In this document: positions 33,417-41,485 of the stretch, piece by piece
Numbering within the stretch: the stretch's first letter is position 1
Layout: every line of letters begins with the position of its first letter
Assembly: GCA_016841525.1 (NCBI GenBank)
Contig: JAENYZ010000002.1
Coordinates: 1 to 64,000, forward strand
Direction of reading: 5' to 3'
Origin: Anaerolineaceae bacterium
Lineage (GTDB): Bacteria > Chloroflexota > Anaerolineae > Anaerolineales > Anaerolineaceae
DNA length: 64,000 nt
Notes under the pieces: model-generated
Seen by the model: the letters and a program-made list of their open reading frames with translations, nothing else
The model's database searches: none
What the model was told of the DNA's origin: nothing
Position numbers and translations under genes: made by a program

Positions 33417-35003
33417 TTATGGCACATAATTGGCAGTCCAGGTTCCGCTACGTGAAGCTGTACATGAACCTGTGTCCAGATAAGCAAAGAAATCGCCTGA
33501 AGCAGTTGTGGATGAGTTGAAGTCGCCACTTACATTTGTTTCGCCTGCGCCTTGTGATTTATAGAAATGACCTCCTGAAATGCTTATATCATAGAAGTAG
33601 TATCTTACTCCTGCAACCCCGCATGCGCCACCCCAATTAACATATAGTTCGAGTGTATCAATCTCGGTCCCATTATTTATTACAAGCATTGTTATGCTGT
33701 TCCCACCACTGATTGACCCTGTCCATGTTCCATCAATGGGGGACTCTATTGTTACCACAGCTGAAACCACATTGCTCCAACCACTTGTGTATTTCAGGTT
33801 AGAGGCCTTTACACGGTAATAATAAGTACCCAGGGTTTTGTTTAATGAGAAAGATGTTTCAGGACCTGTGTAAATGGTAGTTGGGCTGCTGAAGCTTTGG
33901 TTATCATCCTCTTCAAGTAAATAATTTGTTGCCCCATCAGAAGCGCTCCAATTAACCATAAAGCTGCTGGAACCATTATTGTCAATCGGGTCCAAGATTG
34001 GTGGATCCGGCATAATGTATGGTTTACCATGAATAAGGGGCAAATAAATTTTTATGTTTAATGGACCTGGAGTTTTAATCGCTCCTTCGAATTCACCCTG
34101 AGGTGAACTTGTTGCCAAGGCGGTCACAGCACCGGTACTTAAATTCACAGTGCCGTAAACATTAGAACCACTCCCTATATACAAAAATATATAAAGCGTA
34201 CCATCCTCATTGTCAAAATCCATTCCCTGGGCATAATTGGCATCGTAACCAGTTCCGCCAATGAGTGTTGCTGAACCAGTAGAGATATTGATTGAATAAA
34301 TTGAATCCGTTGCAATGTCATGTCCATACATTTCATGGTTTGCATTGATCGCAATATCAATCATGAGGTCGACACCAAAGGCTCCAACTGATGCTGCTAT
34401 TCCGGTGGCGGGATTTATGGTGTATAAATTTGTTGCCGTAGAAGCGAAAAATGTTCCTGTTATTGGATCAATAGTAAGGCCAGTCCAATTATCAGCACCA
34501 CCACCTGGTGGACATGCTACAACACCTGTGAATGAACCGGTAGATAGATTAATTGTGCCCAATTCATCAGTAGTATCATTCAATGCCCATAAAACCTCTG
34601 CATTGGGATCAAAGTCCATTCCATAATATGAATAAGTATTTGTGCCTATGACAGTTTGTCCCGAGAAATTGTTTAATGTGAAGGAAACAAAGTTATCTGA
34701 AATAAAGCCAATGTCTTGAGCATAACCGAGGTCCGTTGAGGATCTGCCGGAAGAATTTTGAATCTTTGGCACATTAATTTGACAAGCTGCTGCCACTTCT
34801 GCTGGTTCAAATCCAAGATAATTCTCGTAAGCTTTGCAATCAACCGACCCATCTGGTAACCGTTCTATTTCGGGGGAGTCTGGTCCGGAAAAATTCTCCA
34901 GGTCAATTGCCAGGATTTCAATAGGGTCATAAATGACAAAAAGCAGGATCAATAAGATTAATATCAATCCTACTTTTTTAATACGCTGAAATATTGTTTT
35001 CAT
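33417..35003 (-). CDS. Secreted propeller-like/FN3 protein with internal YLPLI motif
   Basis: A 528-residue protein with an N-terminal hydrophobic signal/anchor (about 8-32) and a good ribosome-binding site (GGAGAAACT). Residues 95-320 contain repeated strands of the kind GTINLSTGSFTGV, TINPATGIAASVGAFG, YSINISTGSATLIGG and GTVNLSTGAVTALA, indicating a beta-propeller. The propeller ends in NIKIYLPLIHG, the same motif that ends other secreted proteins here. An FN3-like domain (about 335-420, VNWSASDGATNYLLEED) and a C-terminal beta-domain with Cys residues (about 425-528) follow. The role is unknown; an extracellular binding protein is likely. Confidence 0.8.
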   Translation of the reverse strand: MKTIFQRIKKVGLILILLILLFVIYDPIEILAIDLENFSGPDSPEIERLPDGSVDCKAYENYLGFEPAEVAAACQINVPKIQNSSGRSSTDLGYAQDIGFISDNFVSFTLNNFSGQTVIGTNTYSYYGMDFDPNAEVLWALNDTTDELGTINLSTGSFTGVVACPPGGGADNWTGLTIDPITGTFFASTATNLYTINPATGIAASVGAFGVDLMIDIAINANHEMYGHDIATDSIYSINISTGSATLIGGTGYDANYAQGMDFDNEDGTLYIFLYIGSGSNVYGTVNLSTGAVTALATSSPQGEFEGAIKTPGPLNIKIYLPLIHGKPYIMPDPPILDPIDNNGSSSFMVNWSASDGATNYLLEEDDNQSFSSPTTIYTGPETSFSLNKTLGTYYYRVKASNLKYTSGWSNVVSAVVTIESPIDGTWTGSISGGNSITMLVINNGTEIDTLELYVNWGGACGVAGVRYYFYDISISGGHFYKSQGAGETNVSGDFNSSTTASGDFFAYLDTGSCTASRSGTWTANYVP

Positions 35004-35351
35004 AGTTTCTCCTTAATTAGATGTTGATGGAATCAATAAAATATATCTTTCAAATCCCCTCCTTTTCTGAAAAATTACTAGTAGATTCATTGGTTGCTAT
35101 TGGTATTTTATTGTTGAGATGGATAAAGACCGTTAGTTAATTTTAAATTAAATATACTCACACATATATATTAGTATGGATTTCTAAATCTGTCAAAAAA
35201 GGAAGATCTCCAAATAGAATGATTTTCATTATTAAAAGAATAGCTTCATAATATCTCATAATCCCATTTTATGATTTTAACCGCTTACATTTCAACAATA
35301 ATACGAGGTTATGAACTAAATTTTTTAGTGATCGTTAAATTTATTATTCTA
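35004..35351. other. AT-rich gene-free stretch
   Basis: This stretch holds the promoter region of the minus-strand gene at 33417-35003 on its left and the end of the cdsA transcript on its right. I see no repeat, hairpin with T run or coding frame in it. Confidence 0.4.
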
Positions 35352-36164
35352 TTAAAAAATGATTATTAAGTAATATCCCAGCATGCCTGCCCAGATCCAG
35401 GTGTCGATGCGGTCGAGGATGCCACCATGTCCCGGGATGATATTTCCGGTATCTTTGACTCCTGCAGTTCTTTTGAAAAGGCTGATAAACAAATCGCCTG
35501 CAGGCGAAAGGATGGATACAACAAATCCCATCACCAAACCTTGCCAAATTGGGGTATCGGGTGATAGAAATCCAACTGATCGCCATAATAAGACCAGTAG
35601 CAAGCTGCTCAAAGTCCCTGCTAATGTTCCACCACACAGCCCAGCCCAGGTCTTGTTTGGGCTGAGACGAGGGGTCATCTTTTTTTCTCCGATTTCTCGG
35701 CCGATAAAATATGCCCCAGCATCTGCCAGCCAGGCTGCAGGGAGGGCGGTTAACAGCCACCCCAGCCCTTCAGGCAAAGCTCTGATAAGGATAAAATGGC
35801 TGCCGACCCAACCAAGGTATAAGGAGATCATCAGGTTAATCGCGAGGTTGAAAGCAGCATCCACCTTTCCGCGTTCATATTCGAACAGGGCTGCAACAAT
35901 TACAAAGAATAGAAAGAAGCTCAATAACATGCTCAGATGTTGAACTTCAAAAAACCAGCGCTGGATGATGATGAGCAGGATCCCAATTGAAGCAACCAAA
36001 AATGAGGGGCGATACCCCATTTGATTGAACAGGCGGACAAACTCATAGGCTGCGAGGAGTAAAAGCCCGGTAATGAACAGGTTAAAGACCCATCCGCCAA
36101 TATAAATCAGGATTAAGACAAGCGGCACAAAAATCAGTGCCGCTTTTACTCTTTGGGATAACAT
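35352..36164 (-). CDS. cdsA: Phosphatidate cytidylyltransferase
   Basis: CDP-diacylglycerol synthase, which makes CDP-diacylglycerol from phosphatidate and CTP for phospholipid synthesis. The 270-residue chain has about eight transmembrane helices. The CDS signature is clear near the C-terminus: SPAGDLFISLFKRTAGVKDTG followed by IPGHGGILDRID, with LSPNKTWAG further upstream. It is the last gene of frr-uppS-cdsA, 19 bases after uppS. Its product would feed the CDP-alcohol phosphatidyltransferase encoded at 43854. Confidence 0.97.
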   Translation of the reverse strand: MLSQRVKAALIFVPLVLILIYIGGWVFNLFITGLLLLAAYEFVRLFNQMGYRPSFLVASIGILLIIIQRWFFEVQHLSMLLSFFLFFVIVAALFEYERGKVDAAFNLAINLMISLYLGWVGSHFILIRALPEGLGWLLTALPAAWLADAGAYFIGREIGEKKMTPRLSPNKTWAGLCGGTLAGTLSSLLLVLLWRSVGFLSPDTPIWQGLVMGFVVSILSPAGDLFISLFKRTAGVKDTGNIIPGHGGILDRIDTWIWAGMLGYYLIIIF

Positions 36165-36183
36165 TTGGTTTCGTCTGGAAGGC

Positions 36184-36912
36184 TCAGGATTCTTCTTTTA
36201 ATCCGCCAAAACGTCGTTCTCGATCAGCGTAATTCTTGAGTGCCTTCCGTAACTCCTCCTCGTTGAAATCGGGCCAATAGACTTCCGGGAAGTACCATTC
36301 TGAATAAACGGTTTGCCAGGTCAGGAAGTTGCTGGTGCGTTGTTCACCTGAGGTGCGGATCACCAGGTCAGGATCTGGCAGGCTTTTTGTAAACATGTAA
36401 TTATTGACTAATTCCTCATCCACATTATCAGGCTTGACCTCATCGCGAATCATATTTTTGATGGCATTGATGATCTCATCTCGACCGCCGTAGTTGAATG
36501 CAATAACAATGGTGATGCGCTTGTTGTCTTTGGTAAGTTCAATGGCGTTTCTTACTTTTTTTTGCAGATTATTTGGAAGCCCATCCAGGTGACCGACATG
36601 CATCAGGCGAGCGCCTTCCTCATGTAATTCCATGAGTTCCCGATCAATGACGTCCGCTAAAATATGCATCAATCCGGTAACCTCTGATTTGGGCCTTGCC
36701 CAGTTCTCTGTTGAGAAGGCGTAAAGTGTCAGGACCTCAATGCCAAATTTCGCGCTGGCTCGAATGATCGTGCGCAGGTTTTCAGTGCCTGCACGGTGAC
36801 CAGCCAACCGAGGCAGACCGCGAGCTTTTGCCCATCGCCCGTTGCCATCCATGATAATGGCAACATGTTTGGGGACTTTATTATGTTCTTTTGTATTTTC
36901 CTGATTGGTCAT
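36184..36912 (-). CDS. uppS: Isoprenyl transferase (undecaprenyl diphosphate synthase)
   Basis: A cis-prenyltransferase that builds the polyprenyl diphosphate carrier for cell-wall and glycan synthesis. Conserved motifs: HVAIIMDGNGRWAKARG with the catalytic Asp, GHRAG, LTLYAFSTENWARP, and near the end DLVIRTSGEQRTSNF with SEWYF. The length of 242 residues is usual. It starts six bases after frr. Its product probably serves the GT-C-like enzymes encoded in this window. Confidence 0.97.
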   Translation of the reverse strand: MTNQENTKEHNKVPKHVAIIMDGNGRWAKARGLPRLAGHRAGTENLRTIIRASAKFGIEVLTLYAFSTENWARPKSEVTGLMHILADVIDRELMELHEEGARLMHVGHLDGLPNNLQKKVRNAIELTKDNKRITIVIAFNYGGRDEIINAIKNMIRDEVKPDNVDEELVNNYMFTKSLPDPDLVIRTSGEQRTSNFLTWQTVYSEWYFPEVYWPDFNEEELRKALKNYADRERRFGGLKEES

Positions 36913-36918
36913 GGAGTT

Positions 36919-37476
36919 CTAAACTTCCATAATTTCTTTTTCTTTTTTATCACCGATCTCCTGAACTTTATCGTTGATCTTGTCGGTCAATTCCTGGAGT
37001 TCCTTCTCCCCGCGTTCCTGATCATCCTCCGAAATCAAACCTTCTTTTTCGAATTCACGCAAGTCTTTAATCAAATCACGGCGGATATTGCGAATCCTCA
37101 CCCGTGTTTCTTCCATGCGGTTGTGAACAACCCGGACAAGCTCGTGCCGCCGTTCTTCTGTCAGCTGGGGCATGGTCAAACGGATTGCTTTGCCGTCGTT
37201 ATTGGGGGTCAAACCCAGGTCTGATGCCAATATGGCGCGGTCAATATCCTTAAGCGTTGATGGATCAAAGGGGCGTATCAATAATTGCCGGGGTTCAGGT
37301 ACGCTAATTGAAGCCAGTTGAATCAGGGGCGTGTTGGTACCGTAATACTCCACCGGCATCCGCTCGATTAAGGATGGTGATGCGCGTCCAGTTCGAATGG
37401 TGGATAAATCTTCTTCAAGCATATCTAAAGCTGCTTGCATGCGTTCCACAGCTTCTCGTAATGTGTCTTTAATCAT
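36919..37476 (-). CDS. frr: Ribosome recycling factor
   Basis: RRF separates ribosomes from mRNA after termination together with EF-G. The protein has 185 residues, the family's standard length, when started at ATG 37476, which has a perfect AAAGGAGG upstream; the frame from 37521 is too long. Diagnostic segments are LSTIRTGRASPSLIERM, VEYYGTNTPL and the helix with EERRHELVR. It heads frr-uppS-cdsA on the minus strand. In many bacteria frr directly follows pyrH; here the two are separated and inverted. Confidence 0.98.
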   Translation of the reverse strand: MIKDTLREAVERMQAALDMLEEDLSTIRTGRASPSLIERMPVEYYGTNTPLIQLASISVPEPRQLLIRPFDPSTLKDIDRAILASDLGLTPNNDGKAIRLTMPQLTEERRHELVRVVHNRMEETRVRIRNIRRDLIKDLREFEKEGLISEDDQERGEKELQELTDKINDKVQEIGDKKEKEIMEV

Positions 37477-37588
37477 ATCTTTACCTCCTTTGTGCATAGG
37501 TCTTCGATGGGTGTTCAGCATACAATATCAATTCGTGCGAGTTAAAAATATTATATTGTATTGCTAGCTATTTTCCGGTTTAAGATTT

Positions 37589-37867
37589 CTAATTTTGGGA
37601 AACCAACCATTCAATCATGATCGTTTTTTCTTCCGGACTGACATCCGCGCCTTTATCGATCATGTCATCGAAAACTTCTGACCATTCTTCCTGTGTGTAA
37701 TCTTCATTGAAAACCCGGTCAGCAGTATGGCAGTCGCTGCATTTATCGACAATAAGCGCTCGCGTATCCGTCGTAGCAGGTTCTGGCGTTGTCGATTGTG
37801 CACAAGCAGCAATCAGGGTCAATAAAATTAATCCGGTGAGTGAAATAATCATCCATCTCTTAATCAT
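37589..37867 (-). CDS. Small c-type cytochrome lipoprotein
   Basis: The protein has 92 residues from ATG 37867 (AAGGTG upstream; a TTG at 37885 is less likely). The signal sequence ends in a lipobox LIAAC, so the mature protein is a lipoprotein. A single haem-binding motif CSDCH is followed by an acidic helical region (EEWSEVFDDMIDKGADVSPEEK); the EEW..V..DM..KGA..S..E pattern is typical of small cytochromes of the sulfite-dehydrogenase/quinoprotein type, and M within it could be the distal ligand. The electron-transfer partner is unknown. It sits 91 bases downstream of znuB. Confidence 0.85.
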   Translation of the reverse strand: MIKRWMIISLTGLILLTLIAACAQSTTPEPATTDTRALIVDKCSDCHTADRVFNEDYTQEEWSEVFDDMIDKGADVSPEEKTIMIEWLVSQN

Positions 37868-37957
37868 TTTGAGCACCTTTCTCAAGAAAAAATCGTTAAC
37901 ACCTACAATTATAATCTGAGATTTGCTCTTCTTGCAATTTTAATCAGAGATTTGCTG

Positions 37958-38773
37958 TTATTCCGGGCAGCGGCGGCAAAATCGATGCAGCGCGAGTGCT
38001 CCCAGGTAAAAAACACCGGATACCAGGATGATGGTTGCACCCGAGGAAAGATTGAAATAATAAGAGATCAATAAACCGCCAATGGTAAAGATAAGGCTTA
38101 AACCGGTAGCGAGCCACATGATGTGCTTCATATTTTTCAGGTACATAGCACCGATGGCAGCCGGCACGGTCAATAACGCGATGATCATAATCAGCCCAAC
38201 AACACGCATCAGCATCACAACCGATAGCCCGATCATGGCAACCAGGATCACATACAGCAGGTCAACCGGCAAATTACGCACCCTTGCAAAAGTTTCGTCA
38301 AAGGCAGTTGCTTGAAGTTCCTTATAAAAAAGTGCGACCAGGCTGATGACCAATATGTCAACAGCCAGCATCAACAATAAATCGGTATTTGTCACAGCCA
38401 GGATGCTGCCGAAAAGATAACTCATTAGGTCTGCTTTGTAACCGGGGGTTAAATCAGCAAAGATGATACCAATAGCCATACCAATAGCCCACATCACGCC
38501 GATCAAGGTGTCCTGTCGCTGTCGTGTTTTCCGCTGCACGTAGCCCATCAAAAAGGAAGCCATCAGGCTGAAGGCAACCGCCCCGAATATTGGGTTGATC
38601 CCTAAATAAAAGGCAAGTCCAACCCCGCCGTAAGCGGTGTGGGCAACGCCTCCTGAGATAAAAACCATGCGTTTTAATACAACCAGTGTGCCGATGATAC
38701 CGCTTGCCAGGCTGACCAGAACAGCAGCCATAAGGGCATTTTGCATGAAACCGTAACTAAGCAGTTCAGTCAT
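37958..38773 (-). CDS. znuB: Zinc/manganese ABC transporter permease
   Basis: An ABC-3 family permease with about eight transmembrane helices in 271 residues. The segment GGVAHTAYGGVGLAFYLGINP and the conserved stretch VVGLIMIIALLTVPAA are typical of ZnuB/MntB-type proteins. Its start overlaps the stop of the ATPase gene (TAATG), showing translational coupling. With the ATPase, binding protein and Zur-like regulator it forms a complete metal uptake operon. Zinc is inferred from the His-rich binding protein and the regulator. Confidence 0.93.
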   Translation of the reverse strand: MTELLSYGFMQNALMAAVLVSLASGIIGTLVVLKRMVFISGGVAHTAYGGVGLAFYLGINPIFGAVAFSLMASFLMGYVQRKTRQRQDTLIGVMWAIGMAIGIIFADLTPGYKADLMSYLFGSILAVTNTDLLLMLAVDILVISLVALFYKELQATAFDETFARVRNLPVDLLYVILVAMIGLSVVMLMRVVGLIMIIALLTVPAAIGAMYLKNMKHIMWLATGLSLIFTIGGLLISYYFNLSSGATIILVSGVFYLGALALHRFCRRCPE

Positions 38774-39552
38774 TATCTTCCCTCCTGGTGTTCTGCTAAA
38801 ACGCGATGCGGCAAACCATGGGCGATCAACTCAACGGGGCAGTTGTAGCCCGATTTCAGCATTTCTTCAGTGATCTCTTTTTGACCGTGGTAGTGCAGGT
38901 TGCGGTTCAAGCAGCCAATAGTTTTTACATAACTTGAGATCACATTCAGATCGTGAGAAACCATGAGAATGGTTACGCCTTGCCGGTTGATGTCGTGGAG
39001 GAGTTCATAGATCTTCGTCCTGGACTCGAAATCGACACTGACGGTTGGCTCGTCCAGCAAAAGTAATTCCGGTTCTGTTGCCAGTGCCCTGGCAATATAA
39101 ACCCGCTGGCGCTGTCCGCCGGAGAGCTCACGTATTCCCCGGTTTTTATAGTCGAGCATGTCTACCCATGCTAGTTTTTCTTCAACAATGGCGTCATCCT
39201 CTCCGGTCAGGCGCTGAAAGACCCGCTTTCCGCTCAGGCGCCCCATTTTCACAACATCGTAAACGCTGATTGGAAAATCTGAGTCAAAAATGGCAAATTG
39301 CGGTACATAGCCGATGTGCTGGCGTCCCTTCTGTGGGGAGTGACCCATCACCAGTACACTGCCCTTTTTGTAAGGTAGAAGCCCGAGGATGATCTTTAGC
39401 AAAGTTGTCTTGCCCCCACCGTTGGGACCTATTAATCCAATAAAGTCATTTTCATGGATTGTCAGATTGATGTCTTCCAGAACGGTTTCATGGTCATAAC
39501 CGCCATATAAATTTTTGATTTCAACCTGTGTTGTAGATTCTATTGCTGTCAT
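38773..39552 (-). CDS. znuC: Zinc/manganese ABC transporter ATPase
   Basis: The ATP-binding subunit of the metal importer, about 259 residues. Walker A is GPNGGGKTT (near residue 42), the signature is ELSGGQRQRV and Walker B LLLLDEPTVSVD, followed by the switch His in MVSHD. The first codon is ATG 39552, with a GTG one codon earlier possible. It lies 35 bases after znuA and overlaps znuB. Confidence 0.95.
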   Translation of the reverse strand: MTAIESTTQVEIKNLYGGYDHETVLEDINLTIHENDFIGLIGPNGGGKTTLLKIILGLLPYKKGSVLVMGHSPQKGRQHIGYVPQFAIFDSDFPISVYDVVKMGRLSGKRVFQRLTGEDDAIVEEKLAWVDMLDYKNRGIRELSGGQRQRVYIARALATEPELLLLDEPTVSVDFESRTKIYELLHDINRQGVTILMVSHDLNVISSYVKTIGCLNRNLHYHGQKEITEEMLKSGYNCPVELIAHGLPHRVLAEHQEGR

Positions 39553-39587
39553 CACGTGCTCTCTTCTGTTTGAATTAATTGTCTCTA

Positions 39588-40514
39588 TTAATCGTTAAGG
39601 GCAGTGGCAAATGCCTTCGCTGCTGCCTCAAGGTTCGCCAGCCAATCTTCAGCCAGAGGGTCGACAACGGCTACCTGCGCATTGATCTCCCTGGCAATTG
39701 CTTCTGCGTTGGCGGTGCTGAATGTGGGTTGAACGAAGATAACTTTGATGTTTTCTTTTTTGGCGATCTGGATCAGTGCTGCTAATTCGCTTGCGCTGGG
39801 TTCCTGTCCGCCGACCTGCACTGCGATCTCCTCGAGATTGTATTGCCTTGCAAAATATCCCCAGGCGGGATGAAAGACCATGAATTTTTGTCCTGCGAGG
39901 TCGCTGAGAGTGGTTTCAATCCGGAGGTCTACTTCTTCAATATCTTCAACCAGATTGTCAAAGTTTTCCTGAAATTCATCGGCATGTTGAGGTGCAAGTT
40001 CACTTAATGCATTGAGGATGTTTTCGGCAATGACACGGCCGTTATCAGGAGATAGCCACACATGGGGGTCCAAGCCCTCCTCCGAGTCTTCATCATCGTG
40101 ACCCTCCTCCTCATCTTCGTGTGCATGGTCGGATGAAAGTGGGATACGCTGGATTCCTTTAGCAGAGTCAATAATTTTTAAACTTGGGTTGATATCTTCG
40201 AAACGCGGGACCCAAATGTTTTCATATTCGAGCCCAATGGTGAACAAAATCTGCGATTGTGTGAGGGATTTCATCTGCTCTGGTTTTGGTTCGTAGGTGT
40301 GGGCTTCTTCTCCCGGACCAACCATAACATTGACGTCGACGAGATCTCCTGCAATGCGTTCCACAAAATAGGCTTGCGGGAGAATGCTGACAGTTACCTG
40401 TAAATTCTCCTCGTTTGTAGAAGACCCTGAATTTGAAGGTTGGCAGGCTGATAAAAAAACCACTGCAAAAAATATGATGAAAATTCCAATAATCTTTTTG
40501 TGTTTTAAATTCAT
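39588..40514 (-). CDS. znuA: Zinc-binding lipoprotein of the ABC importer
   Basis: A cluster A-I metal-binding lipoprotein of 308 residues. The signal peptide ends in the lipobox FLSAC. The metal-binding His residues are expected at GEEAHTYEP, DPHVWLSPDN and VFHPAWGYFA, and an Asp/Glu near the end. Between the first two lies an acidic, His-containing loop (HAHEDEEEGHDDEDSEEG), a mark of zinc-specific members. It starts three bases after the regulator gene. Confidence 0.95.
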   Translation of the reverse strand: MNLKHKKIIGIFIIFFAVVFLSACQPSNSGSSTNEENLQVTVSILPQAYFVERIAGDLVDVNVMVGPGEEAHTYEPKPEQMKSLTQSQILFTIGLEYENIWVPRFEDINPSLKIIDSAKGIQRIPLSSDHAHEDEEEGHDDEDSEEGLDPHVWLSPDNGRVIAENILNALSELAPQHADEFQENFDNLVEDIEEVDLRIETTLSDLAGQKFMVFHPAWGYFARQYNLEEIAVQVGGQEPSASELAALIQIAKKENIKVIFVQPTFSTANAEAIAREINAQVAVVDPLAEDWLANLEAAAKAFATALND

Positions 40515-40517
40515 TAT

Positions 40518-40940
40518 TTAATGCCTTTCTTTCTGGCATTTCGGGCAGATGCCGTAAAGCTGCAAAATGTGCTCGTCGATTTTGTAGCTTGTTTCTTTCT
40601 GAATTTTGGCAATGAAATCGGATAAATCAGCTGAGCCAGAAAACTCAACAGCCTTGCCGCACTTTCGGCAAACGAGGTGATGATGGTGCCCTGGCGAGGC
40701 TAAAACATAGCCGTGGCATCCATCATGGCCGTGAACCCGGCGAACCAGGTCGAGTTCAGACAGCAATTCTAGCGTGCGATAAACGGACACCAGCCCTATG
40801 TCGGATTTTCTTTCAACTGAGCGTTGATAGATAGATTGCGGTGTAAGAGGGCTAGCGGCTGCGTTAAGAATAGCGACCACTTCACGGCGCGGGTATGTAA
40901 GGCGTAAGCCTTTGTTGTGTAATTTTTCTTGCAATTCCAT
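40518..40940 (-). CDS. zur: Fur-family metal regulator, Zur-like
   Basis: A 140-residue dimeric repressor. The N-terminal winged helix (GLRLTYPRREVVAILNAA..PLTPQSIY) is followed by the metal-binding region with GHHHHLVCRKCGKAVEF and a second pair CPKC near the C-terminus; the four Cys form the structural zinc site. Placement at the head of a znuACB operon argues for Zur rather than Fur or PerR. The operon is preceded by a long palindrome that overlaps the ribosome-binding site, pointing to autoregulation. Confidence 0.93.
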   Translation of the reverse strand: MELQEKLHNKGLRLTYPRREVVAILNAAASPLTPQSIYQRSVERKSDIGLVSVYRTLELLSELDLVRRVHGHDGCHGYVLASPGHHHHLVCRKCGKAVEFSGSADLSDFIAKIQKETSYKIDEHILQLYGICPKCQKERH

Positions 40941-40945
40941 TCGGT

Positions 40946-40976
40946 TTCCTTATTGAAAATTATTTTCAATAAGGAA
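40946..40976 (-). promoter_or_regulatory. Zur operator, 31-bp near-perfect palindrome
   Basis: Two 15-base arms, TTCCTTATTGAAAAT and ATTTTCAATAAGGAA, flank a single central base. The core GAAAATtATTTTC has the 7-1-7 symmetry of Fur-family sites. The palindrome ends five bases before the start codon of the regulator gene at 40940, and its right arm on the coding strand supplies the AAGGAA ribosome-binding site. Confidence 0.85.
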
Positions 40977-41013
40977 TTTTATTGGGTGAAAGGTGGAAAG
41001 TCAAGAGGTGGTG

Positions 41014-41100
41014 AATTAGGTGCTAGGTATCAGGAATTTGGAATCAGGTAGCAGGAATCAGGTAACAGGTAGTAGGTGCCAGGAATCATGTGCCAGGAAT
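41014..41100. repeat. Degenerate tandem tract (GGTAGCAGGAATCA units)
   Basis: About seven degenerate units of the type AGGTAGCAGGAATC/AGGTAACAGGTAGT. The complement of these units resembles the TACCAACTACCAGC tract found at 45-108 and 13281-13358. Confidence 0.55.
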
Positions 41101-41213
41101 TAGAATTTTTTAAGTACCATTCTCTGAAAAATACTTCTTTATCTGGCATTAATGGATACCCCCCCCTGCCCCCCCGCAGGCGGGGAGAAATGAAATTAGT
41201 CAGTTAATAATTG

Positions 41214-41305
41214 CTGTAAACGTAAATCAGGACGGGTCACGGGTTACCAATAACCATTCACTACTCACTATTCACCACTCTGTAAACATAAATCAGGACG
41301 GGTCA
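41214..41305. repeat. Direct repeat of a 25-base unit
   Basis: TGTAAACGTAAATCAGGACG plus GGTCA near 41215-41239 recurs as TGTAAACATAAATCAGGACG plus GGTCA near 41281-41305, with one difference. Between them lies a tract of ACCATTCACTACTCAC type. Confidence 0.6.
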
Positions 41306-41485
41306 GACACACCCAATACCTAATACCCCCTAATACCTGATACCCAATACCTTTAAAAAAATAACCCCCGGCCGGCGTAAACCAGGGGTGGAGAGAATTG
41401 CAAATTTATGAATTGAACTTTCTTAATTGCCGAAAAGATTATATCATAAAAATTTTCTTGTGGTGATTTTTTCTTCTAACAATTT

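Larger units (their letters stand above)
40977..41485. other. Repeat-rich gene-free region
   Basis: This 509-base stretch lies between the divergent zur and the minus-strand nucleotidyltransferase end. It contains GGTAGCAGGAATCAGG-type tandem units (41014-41100), a C-run followed by a GC-rich hairpin (CCCCGC and GCGGGG near 41175-41190), two copies of GTAAAC-TAAATCAGGACGGG, and CCCAATACCTAATACC-type units. It resembles, on the opposite strand, the TACCAACTACC tracts elsewhere. No gene is supported. Confidence 0.55.

Noticed and set aside
35383-35943. A 186-codon plus-strand frame opposite cdsA
   Set aside because: cdsA has its full signature and membrane topology; the antisense frame is a shadow.
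41141-41345. A CRISPR array in the repeat-rich region near 41 kb
   Set aside because: The units are short, degenerate and adjacent without unique spacers of constant length, and there are no cas genes.
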